Assembly (NCBI GenBank): GCA_003135995.1
Contig: PNBM01000047.1
Span: 9,443 to 26,419 of the forward strand
Direction: 5' to 3'
Source: Ignavibacteriota bacterium
Lineage (GTDB): Bacteria; Bacteroidota; Ignavibacteria; Tepidaquicellales; Tepidaquicellaceae
DNA length: 16,977 bases
Each line of letters begins with the position of its first letter. Position 1 is the stretch's first letter. A program made the position numbers and the translations under genes. Under the pieces are notes generated by a model. It was not told where the DNA came from and did not search any database. It saw only the letters and a list, made by a program, of their open reading frames with translations. Below are positions 1-8,112 of this stretch, piece after piece.

Positions 1-546
1 AATCTTAGTTTCGGATGAAACTGTAAAAACCAAATCAGTTGATTTTAGTGCAAAGTTATGGAATTTCGACAGCATATTGATATATTTGCCGGAAGCGCCG
101 CGTACTTTCAATTCATCGAGCGAATCGCCTCTCATGTCATAAATTAATTTATAACCCAATAATTTTTTAAAGGGGAATGAAAGATATAAAGCTACGTCCG
201 AATAAGCATATATAACCGAAGGTCTGTATGTTATAATGAGCCAAAAAGCTTTGATAAAATTGAGAAGATATTCTGAAGCCTTAAAAATAATTTTTCCCGA
301 TGGAAAAAATCTTTTTAATAATTTTATTTTGTATGTATTAAAAAAGGGGTTTTTTGAAATATTATCACGGTTAGCTGCTTTAACAACAGTGCTATTATTG
401 AAGGAAATAATCATAGCATCATAAGAATGACGTTTTATCTCAGGTTCAAAATGTTTTACTAAATTCAGAAAATTTTTTGAATGCCCTCCTTTTGTAAATA
501 AAGGAGAAAATAGCACGAAGAGAATTTTCTTTTTATTTGAATTCAA
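1..546 (-). CDS. Glycosyltransferase family 4 (GT-B fold), N-terminal part; runs off the left edge
   Basis: The minus strand is open from 546 to base 1 (182 codons, no stop), so the 3' end lies outside the window. The N-terminus (KKKILFVLFSPLFTKGGH) has the opening beta strand and glycine-rich loop of GT-B glycosyltransferases. Residues around 142-146 read DMRGD, and residues 173-178 (LVFTVS) match the strand before the inter-domain hinge in GT4 enzymes. The nucleotide-sugar-binding C-terminal domain with the E-x7-E motif would lie beyond the edge. The only start codon between the upstream in-frame stop (570-568) and the conserved body is TTG at 546-544. It overlaps the preceding GT2 gene by 14 bases, as happens elsewhere at this end of the operon. 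Its expected role is adding one sugar to the lipid-linked repeat unit in the cytoplasm. Donor and acceptor cannot be told. The family is clear and the exact start less so. Confidence 0.85.
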   Translation of the reverse strand, partial: MNSNKKKILFVLFSPLFTKGGHSKNFLNLVKHFEPEIKRHSYDAMIISFNNSTVVKAANRDNISKNPFFNTYKIKLLKRFFPSGKIIFKASEYLLNFIKAFWLIITYRPSVIYAYSDVALYLSFPFKKLLGYKLIYDMRGDSLDELKVRGASGKYINMLSKFHNFALKSTDLVFTVSSETKI

Positions 547-1465
547 TTTTCGCTTTACCTTTCTTGTTTAAGAGACCATGCCAGTAACCCAGATAATAAT
601 ATTTCAGCAATTTTAAGCCGGCAGTTTTTTTTGCCCATTTAATTTTGAGCGGAAATGAAAACAAGCCAATCATAACTTCGCGAAAAACGGAAAAATATTT
701 ATTGTGTCTGTAGAAAAACAAAAACCTGTTTCGGTTCATATAATAATATTGAAGATAATATCCTGTTTTATTCTTTTTAGACCAATCATGAAAGTGCCAT
801 GCCCGTGCATTTTTGATGACTAATAATTTCCCATTATGTTTGTGTATCCGATAAGCCAGGTCGACTTCATCATTGTACATGAAATTATCTTTATTAAATA
901 ATCCGATTTCGGATATTAATGAACTTTGTATCATGAAACAACCTCCGTGCAGGGCATTTACATAAAGTGTTTGAGGCAATTCTTCAAAATTTATATCTGA
1001 ACCTGTGTAAAGTGTTCGTGTACTGGCATTTGTAAAATTAGTTTTATCGGCATAGCACTGAACATTATGTGTGCGTCCGTCTTTATTACCGAAATATACA
1101 ATCGGTCCTGCGCCTACAACATCATCATTTTCATAAATCACTTCTACGAGATTCGTTATACAGTCACTATCTAATTCCATATCCGTATTTAAGATAAATA
1201 ATAAATCCTCTTTATTATTAATAGCATTCTTTGCTAATATGTTATTTCCTTCTGCAAATCCCAGATTTTTCTTTGATGAGATTGTATTTGCATAAGGAAA
1301 ATATTTAAGTAATAAAGATAAAGAAGAATCTGCCGAATTATTATCAATCGCATAAATCGAAATTTCTTTATAGGTTTGATTAATGATTGATTTCGCTAAT
1401 CTTTCGATATATTTTTCTTCATTATATAATACCAGCAGTATTGCTACTTTTTTATTCAATTTCAT
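533..1465 (-). CDS. Glycosyltransferase family 2, rhamnosyltransferase-like (GT-A fold)
   Basis: A 310-residue inverting GT2 enzyme, probably acting at the cytoplasmic face on the lipid-linked repeat unit. The N-terminal Rossmann-like strand (VAILLVLYNEE, from residue 7) is followed by DNNSADSS at 41-48, NLGFAEGNN at 67-75, the metal/nucleotide-binding NTD at 93-95, and DEVDLAYR at 199-206, which holds the likely catalytic acidic residues. The DNNSxDxS plus GFAxGNN pair is typical of WbbL/RfbF-type rhamnosyltransferases, but the donor sugar is not proven. Length is normal for the group. The start is ATG at 1465, inside the end of the deacetylase gene: the two reading frames share 14 bases, so translation is probably coupled. 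Its own end overlaps the proposed TTG start of the next GT4 gene by another 14 bases. No Shine-Dalgarno sequence is evident. Confidence 0.92.
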   Translation of the reverse strand: MKLNKKVAILLVLYNEEKYIERLAKSIINQTYKEISIYAIDNNSADSSLSLLLKYFPYANTISSKKNLGFAEGNNILAKNAINNKEDLLFILNTDMELDSDCITNLVEVIYENDDVVGAGPIVYFGNKDGRTHNVQCYADKTNFTNASTRTLYTGSDINFEELPQTLYVNALHGGCFMIQSSLISEIGLFNKDNFMYNDEVDLAYRIHKHNGKLLVIKNARAWHFHDWSKKNKTGYYLQYYYMNRNRFLFFYRHNKYFSVFREVMIGLFSFPLKIKWAKKTAGLKLLKYYYLGYWHGLLNKKGKAKIEFK

Positions 1466-2495
1466 TCAGAAAATTATTAATAGAAACAAACTTTACTTCC
1501 TTATTACTCAATTTATCCTCTAAAATATTAAATGTATGAAGATTTAATAGTTTAGGATGCAATATCATTGTTGAACCGGACTTAACTTTCCTGAAAATAT
1601 AATTAAATCTTTCGGCGAAATTTCCGTCTGTAGTTAACAAAGTCAATTTGGATTTTGTCAGAAACCTTTTAATTTTTTTTATTATTGATTTTTTGCTGTC
1701 ATTTGAAATTTCACCAGAACCGCTTCCCATTCTTCCGCTTTCTAAATTTTTATATTTTAAAAAACGTGTGAGCGTGAAAATTATATTTTTATATACAGGA
1801 ATACTAATTGTTGTAACGGGAAATTCGATAAATCTGCCTTCCTCAGATAATTCTGACGGTGAATTCTCAAAATGATAATAATTATGTGAAGGATAATTTC
1901 TGAAATCATAAAAATTAATTCTGTTATTATTTGTCATTCCCGGTAAAACACTCGAATCAATATAAATATTATTATACTCAAATGCCTTTTTTAATTTTAC
2001 AAATGGTTCAATCCGAAAACCGCCTGCCCGATATGTAGTAACCTCATAATCGGGAATATATTTTCTGATTTCTTTCTCCATTAATTTTTTCGCAGCAGTA
2101 ATACAGCCGAGAATAGTCTCAATTCTTTCGGGATTTTCTTCTTCCGACAAAGTGTGAATATTATAATGGTCATATTTAAATTTCCATTCACCGTCATTAT
2201 ATTTTGCGTCCAACCATTGCGGATGAAGATGAAGCTGTATATCATGTCCCTTTGATATTAAAAATGATATTTGTTCATCTATTAATTTTCTGTCATTTTT
2301 TAGATTCGTGAAATCATTCTCAAGCTCCTTTAGACGATAGTAATGAAGGATATCCCAAAAGACTGTCATTTTTGAATTATTCATATCCAGCATTTTTGCC
2401 AGTCTATAAGTCGGCTCAAGCATGCATTTTTCAACGGTGCCTGTCCTGCTTCCTAAAAAGAGTTCGTAATCAATTGTCAGAATGAATGTCTTCAT
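1452..2495 (-). CDS. NodB/WalW-like polysaccharide deacetylase
   Basis: Predicted metal-dependent N-deacetylase of the NodB fold (carbohydrate esterase 4-related), 347 residues from the ATG at 2495. A TTG at 2510 would add five residues, but the ATG places the conserved TIDYE motif at residues 7-11 as expected. GHDIQLHLHPQW at 83-94 is the histidine-rich metal motif, YRAGGFR at 155-161 is motif 3, and a late ILHP motif lies in the C-terminal third. The first motif is TIDYE instead of the textbook TFDDG, and the histidine spacing differs from the usual HxxxH, as in WalW-type relatives. There is no signal peptide or membrane segment, so it probably acts in the cytoplasm, perhaps on a lipid-linked intermediate. 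It overlaps the FemAB-like gene upstream by 26 bases and the GT2 gene downstream by 14. A free amine made by this enzyme could be the acceptor for the FemAB-like partner; this is inference. Confidence 0.85.
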   Translation of the reverse strand: MKTFILTIDYELFLGSRTGTVEKCMLEPTYRLAKMLDMNNSKMTVFWDILHYYRLKELENDFTNLKNDRKLIDEQISFLISKGHDIQLHLHPQWLDAKYNDGEWKFKYDHYNIHTLSEEENPERIETILGCITAAKKLMEKEIRKYIPDYEVTTYRAGGFRIEPFVKLKKAFEYNNIYIDSSVLPGMTNNNRINFYDFRNYPSHNYYHFENSPSELSEEGRFIEFPVTTISIPVYKNIIFTLTRFLKYKNLESGRMGSGSGEISNDSKKSIIKKIKRFLTKSKLTLLTTDGNFAERFNYIFRKVKSGSTMILHPKLLNLHTFNILEDKLSNKEVKFVSINNFLNEIE

Positions 2496-3522
2496 TTTTT
2501 TGTATTTCAAATTCCTCGTCTATAATATCTTTTTTATTTTTCTTATTTAATATGAGAAAATAAAAATTTAATAAAATATTAAAAACTCTAAATTTTCCTT
2601 CGGAAAGGACTATTTTCCAGAGGTAACCCTGAACAAAATCACATCCGAAACGTTTTTTATAATTTTGAATTCCTTCTAACTTAGAACCCGGAGCCGGATT
2701 TATTCTCGCACCCACAAAATCAAAATACCTACTATTGTTATTCTTTGCATCTTTAATGGCTTCCCAGTCTAACAATGCATTTGAACCGCGGAATGCTTTA
2801 TTTATGCTGCCTGCATAAAGCGCATATGTACAATACTCACTGCTTAGAAATATTGCGGCACTTTGCGGAACATCACCCAGACATGACACATAAATCTTTA
2901 AATTATCTTTGAAATGGAAAAATAATCTATTTAATTCAGTTAATGAAAGTGAATGCAAGTTAGCTTTTCTTGCAGTTTCATTAATAATTGCCCGGCAGTC
3001 ATTTAAATATTCGATACCTTTTTTAATTCTAACTTCACTTTTATTTGCGTTGCTGATATTATTCCGGTGATTTCTCTTTATTGAATTAAACAACTCATCT
3101 TCAGTTTTGTCTTTTAAAAATATTTTATACGTACCGAATTTCACAGCTTTTGAACCTGTGGGAAAAGTATTAAACAATGCCCAATTGGGACCTTGTTGAA
3201 TCCAGTCACATAATTTTTCCTTTTTAATATAGTTAACAACGTTATCAAGGAATTCTTTTTCCTCTTCTAAAGAATTATTCGTGTTAAAGGAAATTACTCC
3301 TGTTAAAAAATATCCTCTCCTGAATATCAGTTTTTTATTTATTGCAATCGGAATTAAATATGAAACCGAATTTTCTTTTATTTGGGCAAACCAGACTGTA
3401 TCACGATTTCTTAGTTCTTTAATATAACCGGCATAATTTTGTGTTGCAAAAATAGGCGTATTACCGATAAGCCTATCGCTGTCCGGAATGTCCGCGTATT
3501 TATAATAAATTTTAATAATCAT
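2470..3522 (-). CDS. FemAB-like aminoacyltransferase (GNAT fold)
   Basis: A 350-residue protein of the FemA/B/X superfamily. In peptidoglycan its members move amino acids from aminoacyl-tRNA onto an amine of lipid II; relatives in exopolysaccharide loci are thought to modify polysaccharide precursors. The second GNAT-like half is clear: KRNHRNNISNANK at 149-161 resembles the conserved RxNIrxAxK segment, FDFVGARI at 267-274 matches the yDfxG strand, and GIQNYKKRFG at 284-293 is the family's C-terminal fKkgFG signature. The last 50 residues are lysine- and aromatic-rich and do not look conserved. There is no signal peptide, so it is cytoplasmic. The start is ATG at 3522, with 49 bases separating it from the upstream asparagine-synthetase-like gene. 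Its end overlaps the deacetylase gene. The substrate, and whether it uses aminoacyl-tRNA, cannot be read from the sequence. Confidence 0.85.
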   Translation of the reverse strand: MIIKIYYKYADIPDSDRLIGNTPIFATQNYAGYIKELRNRDTVWFAQIKENSVSYLIPIAINKKLIFRRGYFLTGVISFNTNNSLEEEKEFLDNVVNYIKKEKLCDWIQQGPNWALFNTFPTGSKAVKFGTYKIFLKDKTEDELFNSIKRNHRNNISNANKSEVRIKKGIEYLNDCRAIINETARKANLHSLSLTELNRLFFHFKDNLKIYVSCLGDVPQSAAIFLSSEYCTYALYAGSINKAFRGSNALLDWEAIKDAKNNNSRYFDFVGARINPAPGSKLEGIQNYKKRFGCDFVQGYLWKIVLSEGKFRVFNILLNFYFLILNKKNKKDIIDEEFEIQKNEDIHSDN

Positions 3523-3571
3523 TTGTAATCTCGAATAACAATTAAACTTAAAGTAAAAATTAATTTATAAT

Positions 3572-5371
3572 TCATATTCCGCTTAAAAAGAGCCGGAGTA
3601 AAAGAATCTTCGGCAGTATATGAGAAATCCTCGGGTTAACAAATTTACCTGCTTTTCTTGTTAATTCCTTCCCTCCCGGTAGATTTTCAATTATTTTATA
3701 ATATGCCGGAAAAATATTTTTTATATTTTTATGTAAAGATTTTAAAGTTGTTTTAGAATTAAACTTATTTTCACCCGGATTATTTAATGCTAATATTGAT
3801 TTTATAATCGTTCCGGGCGGAATAATATTATCCAGCTTTGATTTACTATTTTTTATATTATCGATAAAAACATCCGAAAAAGATTTGATTTCATTTATCC
3901 AGTCCGGTTCATTTCCCCAGCCTGATGTTGGAAATTTTATTTTGAATATATCCGGATAATTCTTTTCCAGTGCCATCCTGTGAAGTTTCTTATTATTTCT
4001 AAGAGACGGAGGAAGTTTTCCCATAAAATCCAATACGTTATTATCATAAAACGGTGTTGCTGTTTCTATGTAAGGAGCTTGAAAACACTCTCTTGCAACG
4101 CTATTAACATTTGGAATCCTCTGGTCAATATAAAGATAATCCAGTAAATTAATCATATTATCCTGTTGAGATACCCTGTTTAATATTTTATCATATTCCC
4201 TGTCCCAGTTTTCGCATAAGTTTTGCAAAATATCCGGGCTAAAATAATTTCTGTATTCTTTCAGAAAAAAAGATTCGTAAATCTGTGTCCTTTCCAGTGC
4301 TCTTTTATTATTTCCGTGAAATTCTTTAAAAGTACCGTCATTCATATCACCGACTAAAAGAATACCGCTGCCGCATTTTTCAAAATCTTTATTCATTTCT
4401 TCCCACGCATCCGATTCAACACAAAAGTATGCCATACCCTGTCCGTGTTCCGCATTATATTTAAAGGTATGAAAAGGATTTCTTTCGTACGAATTTATTA
4501 ATCTAAAAGGATAACCCAGATTTTCCGCTATTTGACGTGCGATATCAGAATCGGTATCTTTATTAATATTTCCGAAGTTATGACTAAAGCATATTATATT
4601 AAAATTACTGTTAACACATTTCTTCAGCATAGCCGTAATAGCTCTTGAATCGTACCCGCCGCTCAAAGATATAAAAATATTTTTTTTCCCCTTAATTATT
4701 CTGTTTAAACTTTGCAGGTATAAATTATTTAATTCGTCAGCTAACTCCGTTTCGGATTTATTTTCATATTCATTGTTGAAATAATAATCACTGTATTTTT
4801 CGGAAATAATATTAAAATCAACTATTTTGTGAAGAGATGCTCTTTCCAATTTTTTAATTTCATCAAAAAGAGTTAAGTCGTTGTATAAAGCACCATTGAT
4901 TAAATATGAGGCTAGGCCTGCATAATTTAAATTACATTCGTTTAAGGGAAGTAAATTAATATCGTTTGCGAATAAAAGTCTCCCTCCTTTTTTAAATTTG
5001 AATATTTTTCTTGTATTCAATCTATCGGTAGCAAAATATACCTCTCCTGTTTCTCTTTGTGCAAAGAACAGACTGAACGAACCGTTCAGATATTTTACAA
5101 AATCTTTTTTGTGAGAAAAATAATTATCAAGTAAATATTGTTCAACTGAATCATTGTCTGATATGTCATCACTGTAAATATTCCCTGCAAATAAGATAAT
5201 AATGTTTTCATCTGCACTTTTTGCGAATATCACATTATCCGAATACTTTAAAGAAATTTTAAGTTTACCGGCATCAAAAACATAATTATTTTGTAAAATG
5301 ATGTTATCTGCAAAATCCGATTTATCGCTTTTTTCTTCTATGGAAATTAAAAAATTACTTTTTATGCTCAT
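3572..5371 (-). CDS. Asparagine-synthetase-like protein lacking the glutaminase cysteine
   Basis: A 599-residue homologue of glutamine-dependent asparagine synthetase. The synthetase half is recognisable. The PP-loop SGGYDSR at 237-243 should bind and activate with ATP, and the C-terminal half carries the family pattern TPFYDNNVLDF followed by LPPSLRNNKKLH. The N-terminal half keeps traces of the glutaminase fold (NGSFSLFFAQ and ATDRLNTRKIF), but it starts MSIKSN instead of MCG and has no cysteine at position 2, so it should not hydrolyse glutamine. The usual GxGADE loop is changed to GDMNDGTF. It could form an amide or similar bond using free ammonia or an amine, or have another adenylating role. 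ATG start at 5371, 27 bases after the upstream GT4 gene. No frameshift is seen, so it is a diverged enzyme and not a pseudogene. The family is clear and the reaction unknown. Confidence 0.88.
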   Translation of the reverse strand: MSIKSNFLISIEEKSDKSDFADNIILQNNYVFDAGKLKISLKYSDNVIFAKSADENIIILFAGNIYSDDISDNDSVEQYLLDNYFSHKKDFVKYLNGSFSLFFAQRETGEVYFATDRLNTRKIFKFKKGGRLLFANDINLLPLNECNLNYAGLASYLINGALYNDLTLFDEIKKLERASLHKIVDFNIISEKYSDYYFNNEYENKSETELADELNNLYLQSLNRIIKGKKNIFISLSGGYDSRAITAMLKKCVNSNFNIICFSHNFGNINKDTDSDIARQIAENLGYPFRLINSYERNPFHTFKYNAEHGQGMAYFCVESDAWEEMNKDFEKCGSGILLVGDMNDGTFKEFHGNNKRALERTQIYESFFLKEYRNYFSPDILQNLCENWDREYDKILNRVSQQDNMINLLDYLYIDQRIPNVNSVARECFQAPYIETATPFYDNNVLDFMGKLPPSLRNNKKLHRMALEKNYPDIFKIKFPTSGWGNEPDWINEIKSFSDVFIDNIKNSKSKLDNIIPPGTIIKSILALNNPGENKFNSKTTLKSLHKNIKNIFPAYYKIIENLPGGKELTRKAGKFVNPRISHILPKILLLRLFLSGI

Positions 5372-5398
5372 ATTATTAATTGAATAATTGTAGAAACA

Positions 5399-6613
5399 TT
5401 AATAATCCGTAATCGAATAAAAATACTCTGCATATTTTTCAACCGTTTGATTTTCAATTACTTTTTTTCTGGCATTTGCACCCAGTTTTTCGATTAGTCC
5501 ATCAGTAGTGAAAAGTTTATAAATAGCTTCTGCTATTGATTCGGGGTTCAGACTTACTAATATTCCTTCGTTCTCTGTAACTAACTTTCCCGTTTCTCCA
5601 ACATCTGAAGCAATTATTGCGTTTTCACAAGCCATCGCCTCGATAAGAGACTGGCTCGGGTAATTGTTAGCAGATTGAATGGATATAAAAACTTTAGACT
5701 GCCTGAGATATTTCCAAGGCTCCAGTGTTTTTCCGACAAAATAAGTATTAACGAGTTTATAATTATCGATATAATTTTTTATATCTTCTTCTAATTCACC
5801 TTCACCTGATATATAAAAATTAATTCCGGTAATATCGTGATATTTTTCGTTAAATAATTTAACGGATTGCAGAAATAATATGGGATTCTTGTTTTGCCAT
5901 AAGCGTGACAGAAAAATTACATCATTTTTCTTTTGCTCATCGCTGAAATAAAATTTATAATTAATGAAGCTGTTAGGTGTGACTGTAATTCTGTCATCTC
6001 CAATTGAGCCGATTTTTCTTTTATACATATCTACTATTGCAGGAGAAAGAAAATCTATTTTATCGGCATGTTTTAAAACACGGTATTCCGAGGAATTAAA
6101 TAGCTCAAAAATATTTTTATCAATCATTGCCATTGCAGAGTCATTATAGCTATAAATCAGTTTAAATTTAAATAAGCCTTTTAATGGCCATGCAAAAATT
6201 CCTCCCATCCAGACGGCATAAACAATTTTACTCTTTAATTCTTTTAAAATCCCGCGAAATTCAAAAATAAAAGTAATCCAGATTCTTATACTTTTCAGGA
6301 ACATCTTTTTCTGACCGAAAAATAATCTTATACCTGATACTTTTTTATTTTTTTTAATTAATATCTCCTGCTTTGAATCCGATGAATTGTTTTCGGTATT
6401 TAATTTACTCTCACCATACAACGTCAGCACACGGACATTTTCATAAGATTTTAAAACGTTATTTTTAATTAGTGCTAAATAGAGTTTTTTGTTAATAACC
6501 AGGTAATAATCTTTTCTTTTTTCGCATATAAAATCAAAGAGAGACAAATATCTTTTTTGCGCTCCTCCTATATAACTTCCGGAAACACTAATTAATAGTA
6601 TAATTTTATTCAT
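5399..6613 (-). CDS. Glycosyltransferase family 4 (GT-B fold), complete
   Basis: A 404-residue retaining glycosyltransferase, predicted to add one sugar to the growing repeat unit from a nucleotide-sugar donor. The N-terminal domain opens with a hydrophobic strand and the glycine-rich GGAQ loop at 16-19. The C-terminal domain has LSRLWQNKNP at 235-244, the ISGEGE strand-turn at 268-273 and NYPSQSLIEAMACEN at 317-331. The last holds the nucleotide-sugar-binding glutamate (E325) of the GT4 E-x7-E region, followed by the ASDVGETG loop. Length is normal. Residues 70-95 form a lysine/serine-rich low-complexity insert, probably a surface loop. ATG start at 6613, 21 bases after the upstream membrane protein, without a visible Shine-Dalgarno sequence. 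Donor and acceptor are unknown. Confidence 0.92.
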   Translation of the reverse strand: MNKIILLISVSGSYIGGAQKRYLSLFDFICEKRKDYYLVINKKLYLALIKNNVLKSYENVRVLTLYGESKLNTENNSSDSKQEILIKKNKKVSGIRLFFGQKKMFLKSIRIWITFIFEFRGILKELKSKIVYAVWMGGIFAWPLKGLFKFKLIYSYNDSAMAMIDKNIFELFNSSEYRVLKHADKIDFLSPAIVDMYKRKIGSIGDDRITVTPNSFINYKFYFSDEQKKNDVIFLSRLWQNKNPILFLQSVKLFNEKYHDITGINFYISGEGELEEDIKNYIDNYKLVNTYFVGKTLEPWKYLRQSKVFISIQSANNYPSQSLIEAMACENAIIASDVGETGKLVTENEGILVSLNPESIAEAIYKLFTTDGLIEKLGANARKKVIENQTVEKYAEYFYSITDY

Positions 6614-6634
6614 TAATCTGAAAATGAATTTTTG

Positions 6635-8077
6635 TCAGGTGTTCTGTGTCGAATCAACTTCATTTCTTGTAATTATTTTAAGTTTATGTAACAGTGCAAA
6701 TCCGATTCCGATGAATATTCCGTAATAGGGTGTAGTAAAATCGGTGCCCAAAGTATATAACGAGAATGTAAATTTATCTGCAATCATATACAGAATAAAA
6801 ATTGAAAACAATAAATCGTATGGATATGCAATTAAGATATTTATATTTTTCTTAAGAAGTGAATATAACCGCAGAAATAATTTTATTAAATATGAATAAA
6901 GAAATAACATTATAATAAATCCTGCTAATCCAAAGCTAAAAAATATATTATATATCGGTACTTCTTTGGCAGCATCGGAAGCTAAAGCGAATTCACTTCC
7001 CCTGGAGGATAATGCAATTTCTTCTTCACCCCCCCAGTGGAGATAATTATAGCCCGTTCCTAAAATCAGATTATCTGCAATATATTTTTTTGTTATCAGA
7101 AGGTCACCGGTTCCGGTTATGCGGTATTCCTGTTCACCACGTGCAGTACCTTTTGAAATCAACTGGAAAGTATCCTGCGAGATATTTGCAATATAATCGA
7201 CATATTTTGGCAGAGTCAAATATATAATAAGTAAAACTATGCTCATAGGCACCAGTATTTTGACGAAAGCAAAAATTTTACTCCTTCTGAAAATATACGA
7301 ATTCAGTAAAATAATAATAAATATAGAGCTTGAAATACCAATGTAATTCCTTCTGGTTAATGTAATAAGCAGAGTTACAATCATCAGCATTCCGGCAAAG
7401 TATAATAATTTTGTATATTTAAGATTAAGCTTGATTTTGTATGAAAACAAGAATAATATAAATGAAAGAGGAAATAAAATATAAAACAAACCCCAGCTTA
7501 AGATAGTGATACGCATCATTTCGGAACCGCTGTATCTTTCATAAATATCAATAGGAACAATTTTAAGCCCTGTAACAAGCGATATCAAAAAAGAGCTTAG
7601 TATGAAAATACATAAAAAAAGCGTTGTCAGATAAAAATATTTAAGACCTCTCAGTGCAAATATGTAAGCCGAAGTCAAAATTATTACGTAATAAAAAAAA
7701 GTGCGGTTTTTTTGAAGGAATAAAACGTAATTTAAATCATTATTGAGATATGGAACAACGAAGCCATAAAAAACAAAAAAATAAATTGCAAATACAAAAA
7801 ACACTTTATAAAATTTCACTAAAAACTGATTTTCGTAAATTATTTTATAATTCGTTTTTACTGCAATAAGACAAAATAATATCAATACAATAGCAACATC
7901 TGATAAATTTAAATTTAAAAATGTTTTTCCTTCGAAATAGAAGTTGATGTAACCGCCCGGGTCAAAATATATATTTACCAGAAACCAGAATGAAAGGTCT
8001 GGTTTTCTTCTGATAATATAAATCAGCGGAAAAAGGACTGCCAGAAATATTGTCAAATATGTAAAATAAGCTATCAA
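6635..8077 (-). CDS. Wzy-like polysaccharide polymerase / O-antigen ligase family membrane protein
   Basis: A 480-residue, strongly hydrophobic protein with about a dozen predicted membrane segments. A long extracytoplasmic loop (about 293-370) lies before the final helices. Such a loop, with arginine-rich RGEQEYRITGTG at 313-324 and LILGTGYN at 337-344, is the pattern of the Wzy / WaaL O-antigen ligase superfamily; TLTRRNYIG at 239-247 corresponds to the conserved arginine-containing turn before it. As the only such protein beside a Wzx flippase, it probably polymerises repeat units in the inner membrane, though ligase activity cannot be excluded. The start is TTG at 8077: an in-frame stop lies at 8086-8084, and no ATG or GTG is found in between. 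A second TTG at codon 8 is an alternative. The gene lies 35 bases from the asparagine synthetase gene and is very AT-rich. Confidence 0.82.
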   Translation of the reverse strand: MIAYFTYLTIFLAVLFPLIYIIRRKPDLSFWFLVNIYFDPGGYINFYFEGKTFLNLNLSDVAIVLILFCLIAVKTNYKIIYENQFLVKFYKVFFVFAIYFFVFYGFVVPYLNNDLNYVLFLQKNRTFFYYVIILTSAYIFALRGLKYFYLTTLFLCIFILSSFLISLVTGLKIVPIDIYERYSGSEMMRITILSWGLFYILFPLSFILFLFSYKIKLNLKYTKLLYFAGMLMIVTLLITLTRRNYIGISSSIFIIILLNSYIFRRSKIFAFVKILVPMSIVLLIIYLTLPKYVDYIANISQDTFQLISKGTARGEQEYRITGTGDLLITKKYIADNLILGTGYNYLHWGGEEEIALSSRGSEFALASDAAKEVPIYNIFFSFGLAGFIIMLFLYSYLIKLFLRLYSLLKKNINILIAYPYDLLFSIFILYMIADKFTFSLYTLGTDFTTPYYGIFIGIGFALLHKLKIITRNEVDSTQNT

Positions 8078-8112
8078 ATTATTTCAAATATATAAATTAT
8101 TCTTAAAAAATA

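Noticed and set aside
3572..5371. Cysteine-less asparagine-synthetase-like gene as a pseudogene
   Set aside because: The frame is intact over 599 codons, the ATP-binding PP-loop is kept and the spacing to neighbours is normal for the operon, so it looks like a maintained, diverged enzyme.
6635..8077. Multi-pass membrane protein considered as an exosortase
   Set aside because: It is longer than typical exosortases and has the long periplasmic loop and arginine motifs of Wzy/WaaL proteins; I found no Cys-Arg-His arrangement characteristic of exosortases.
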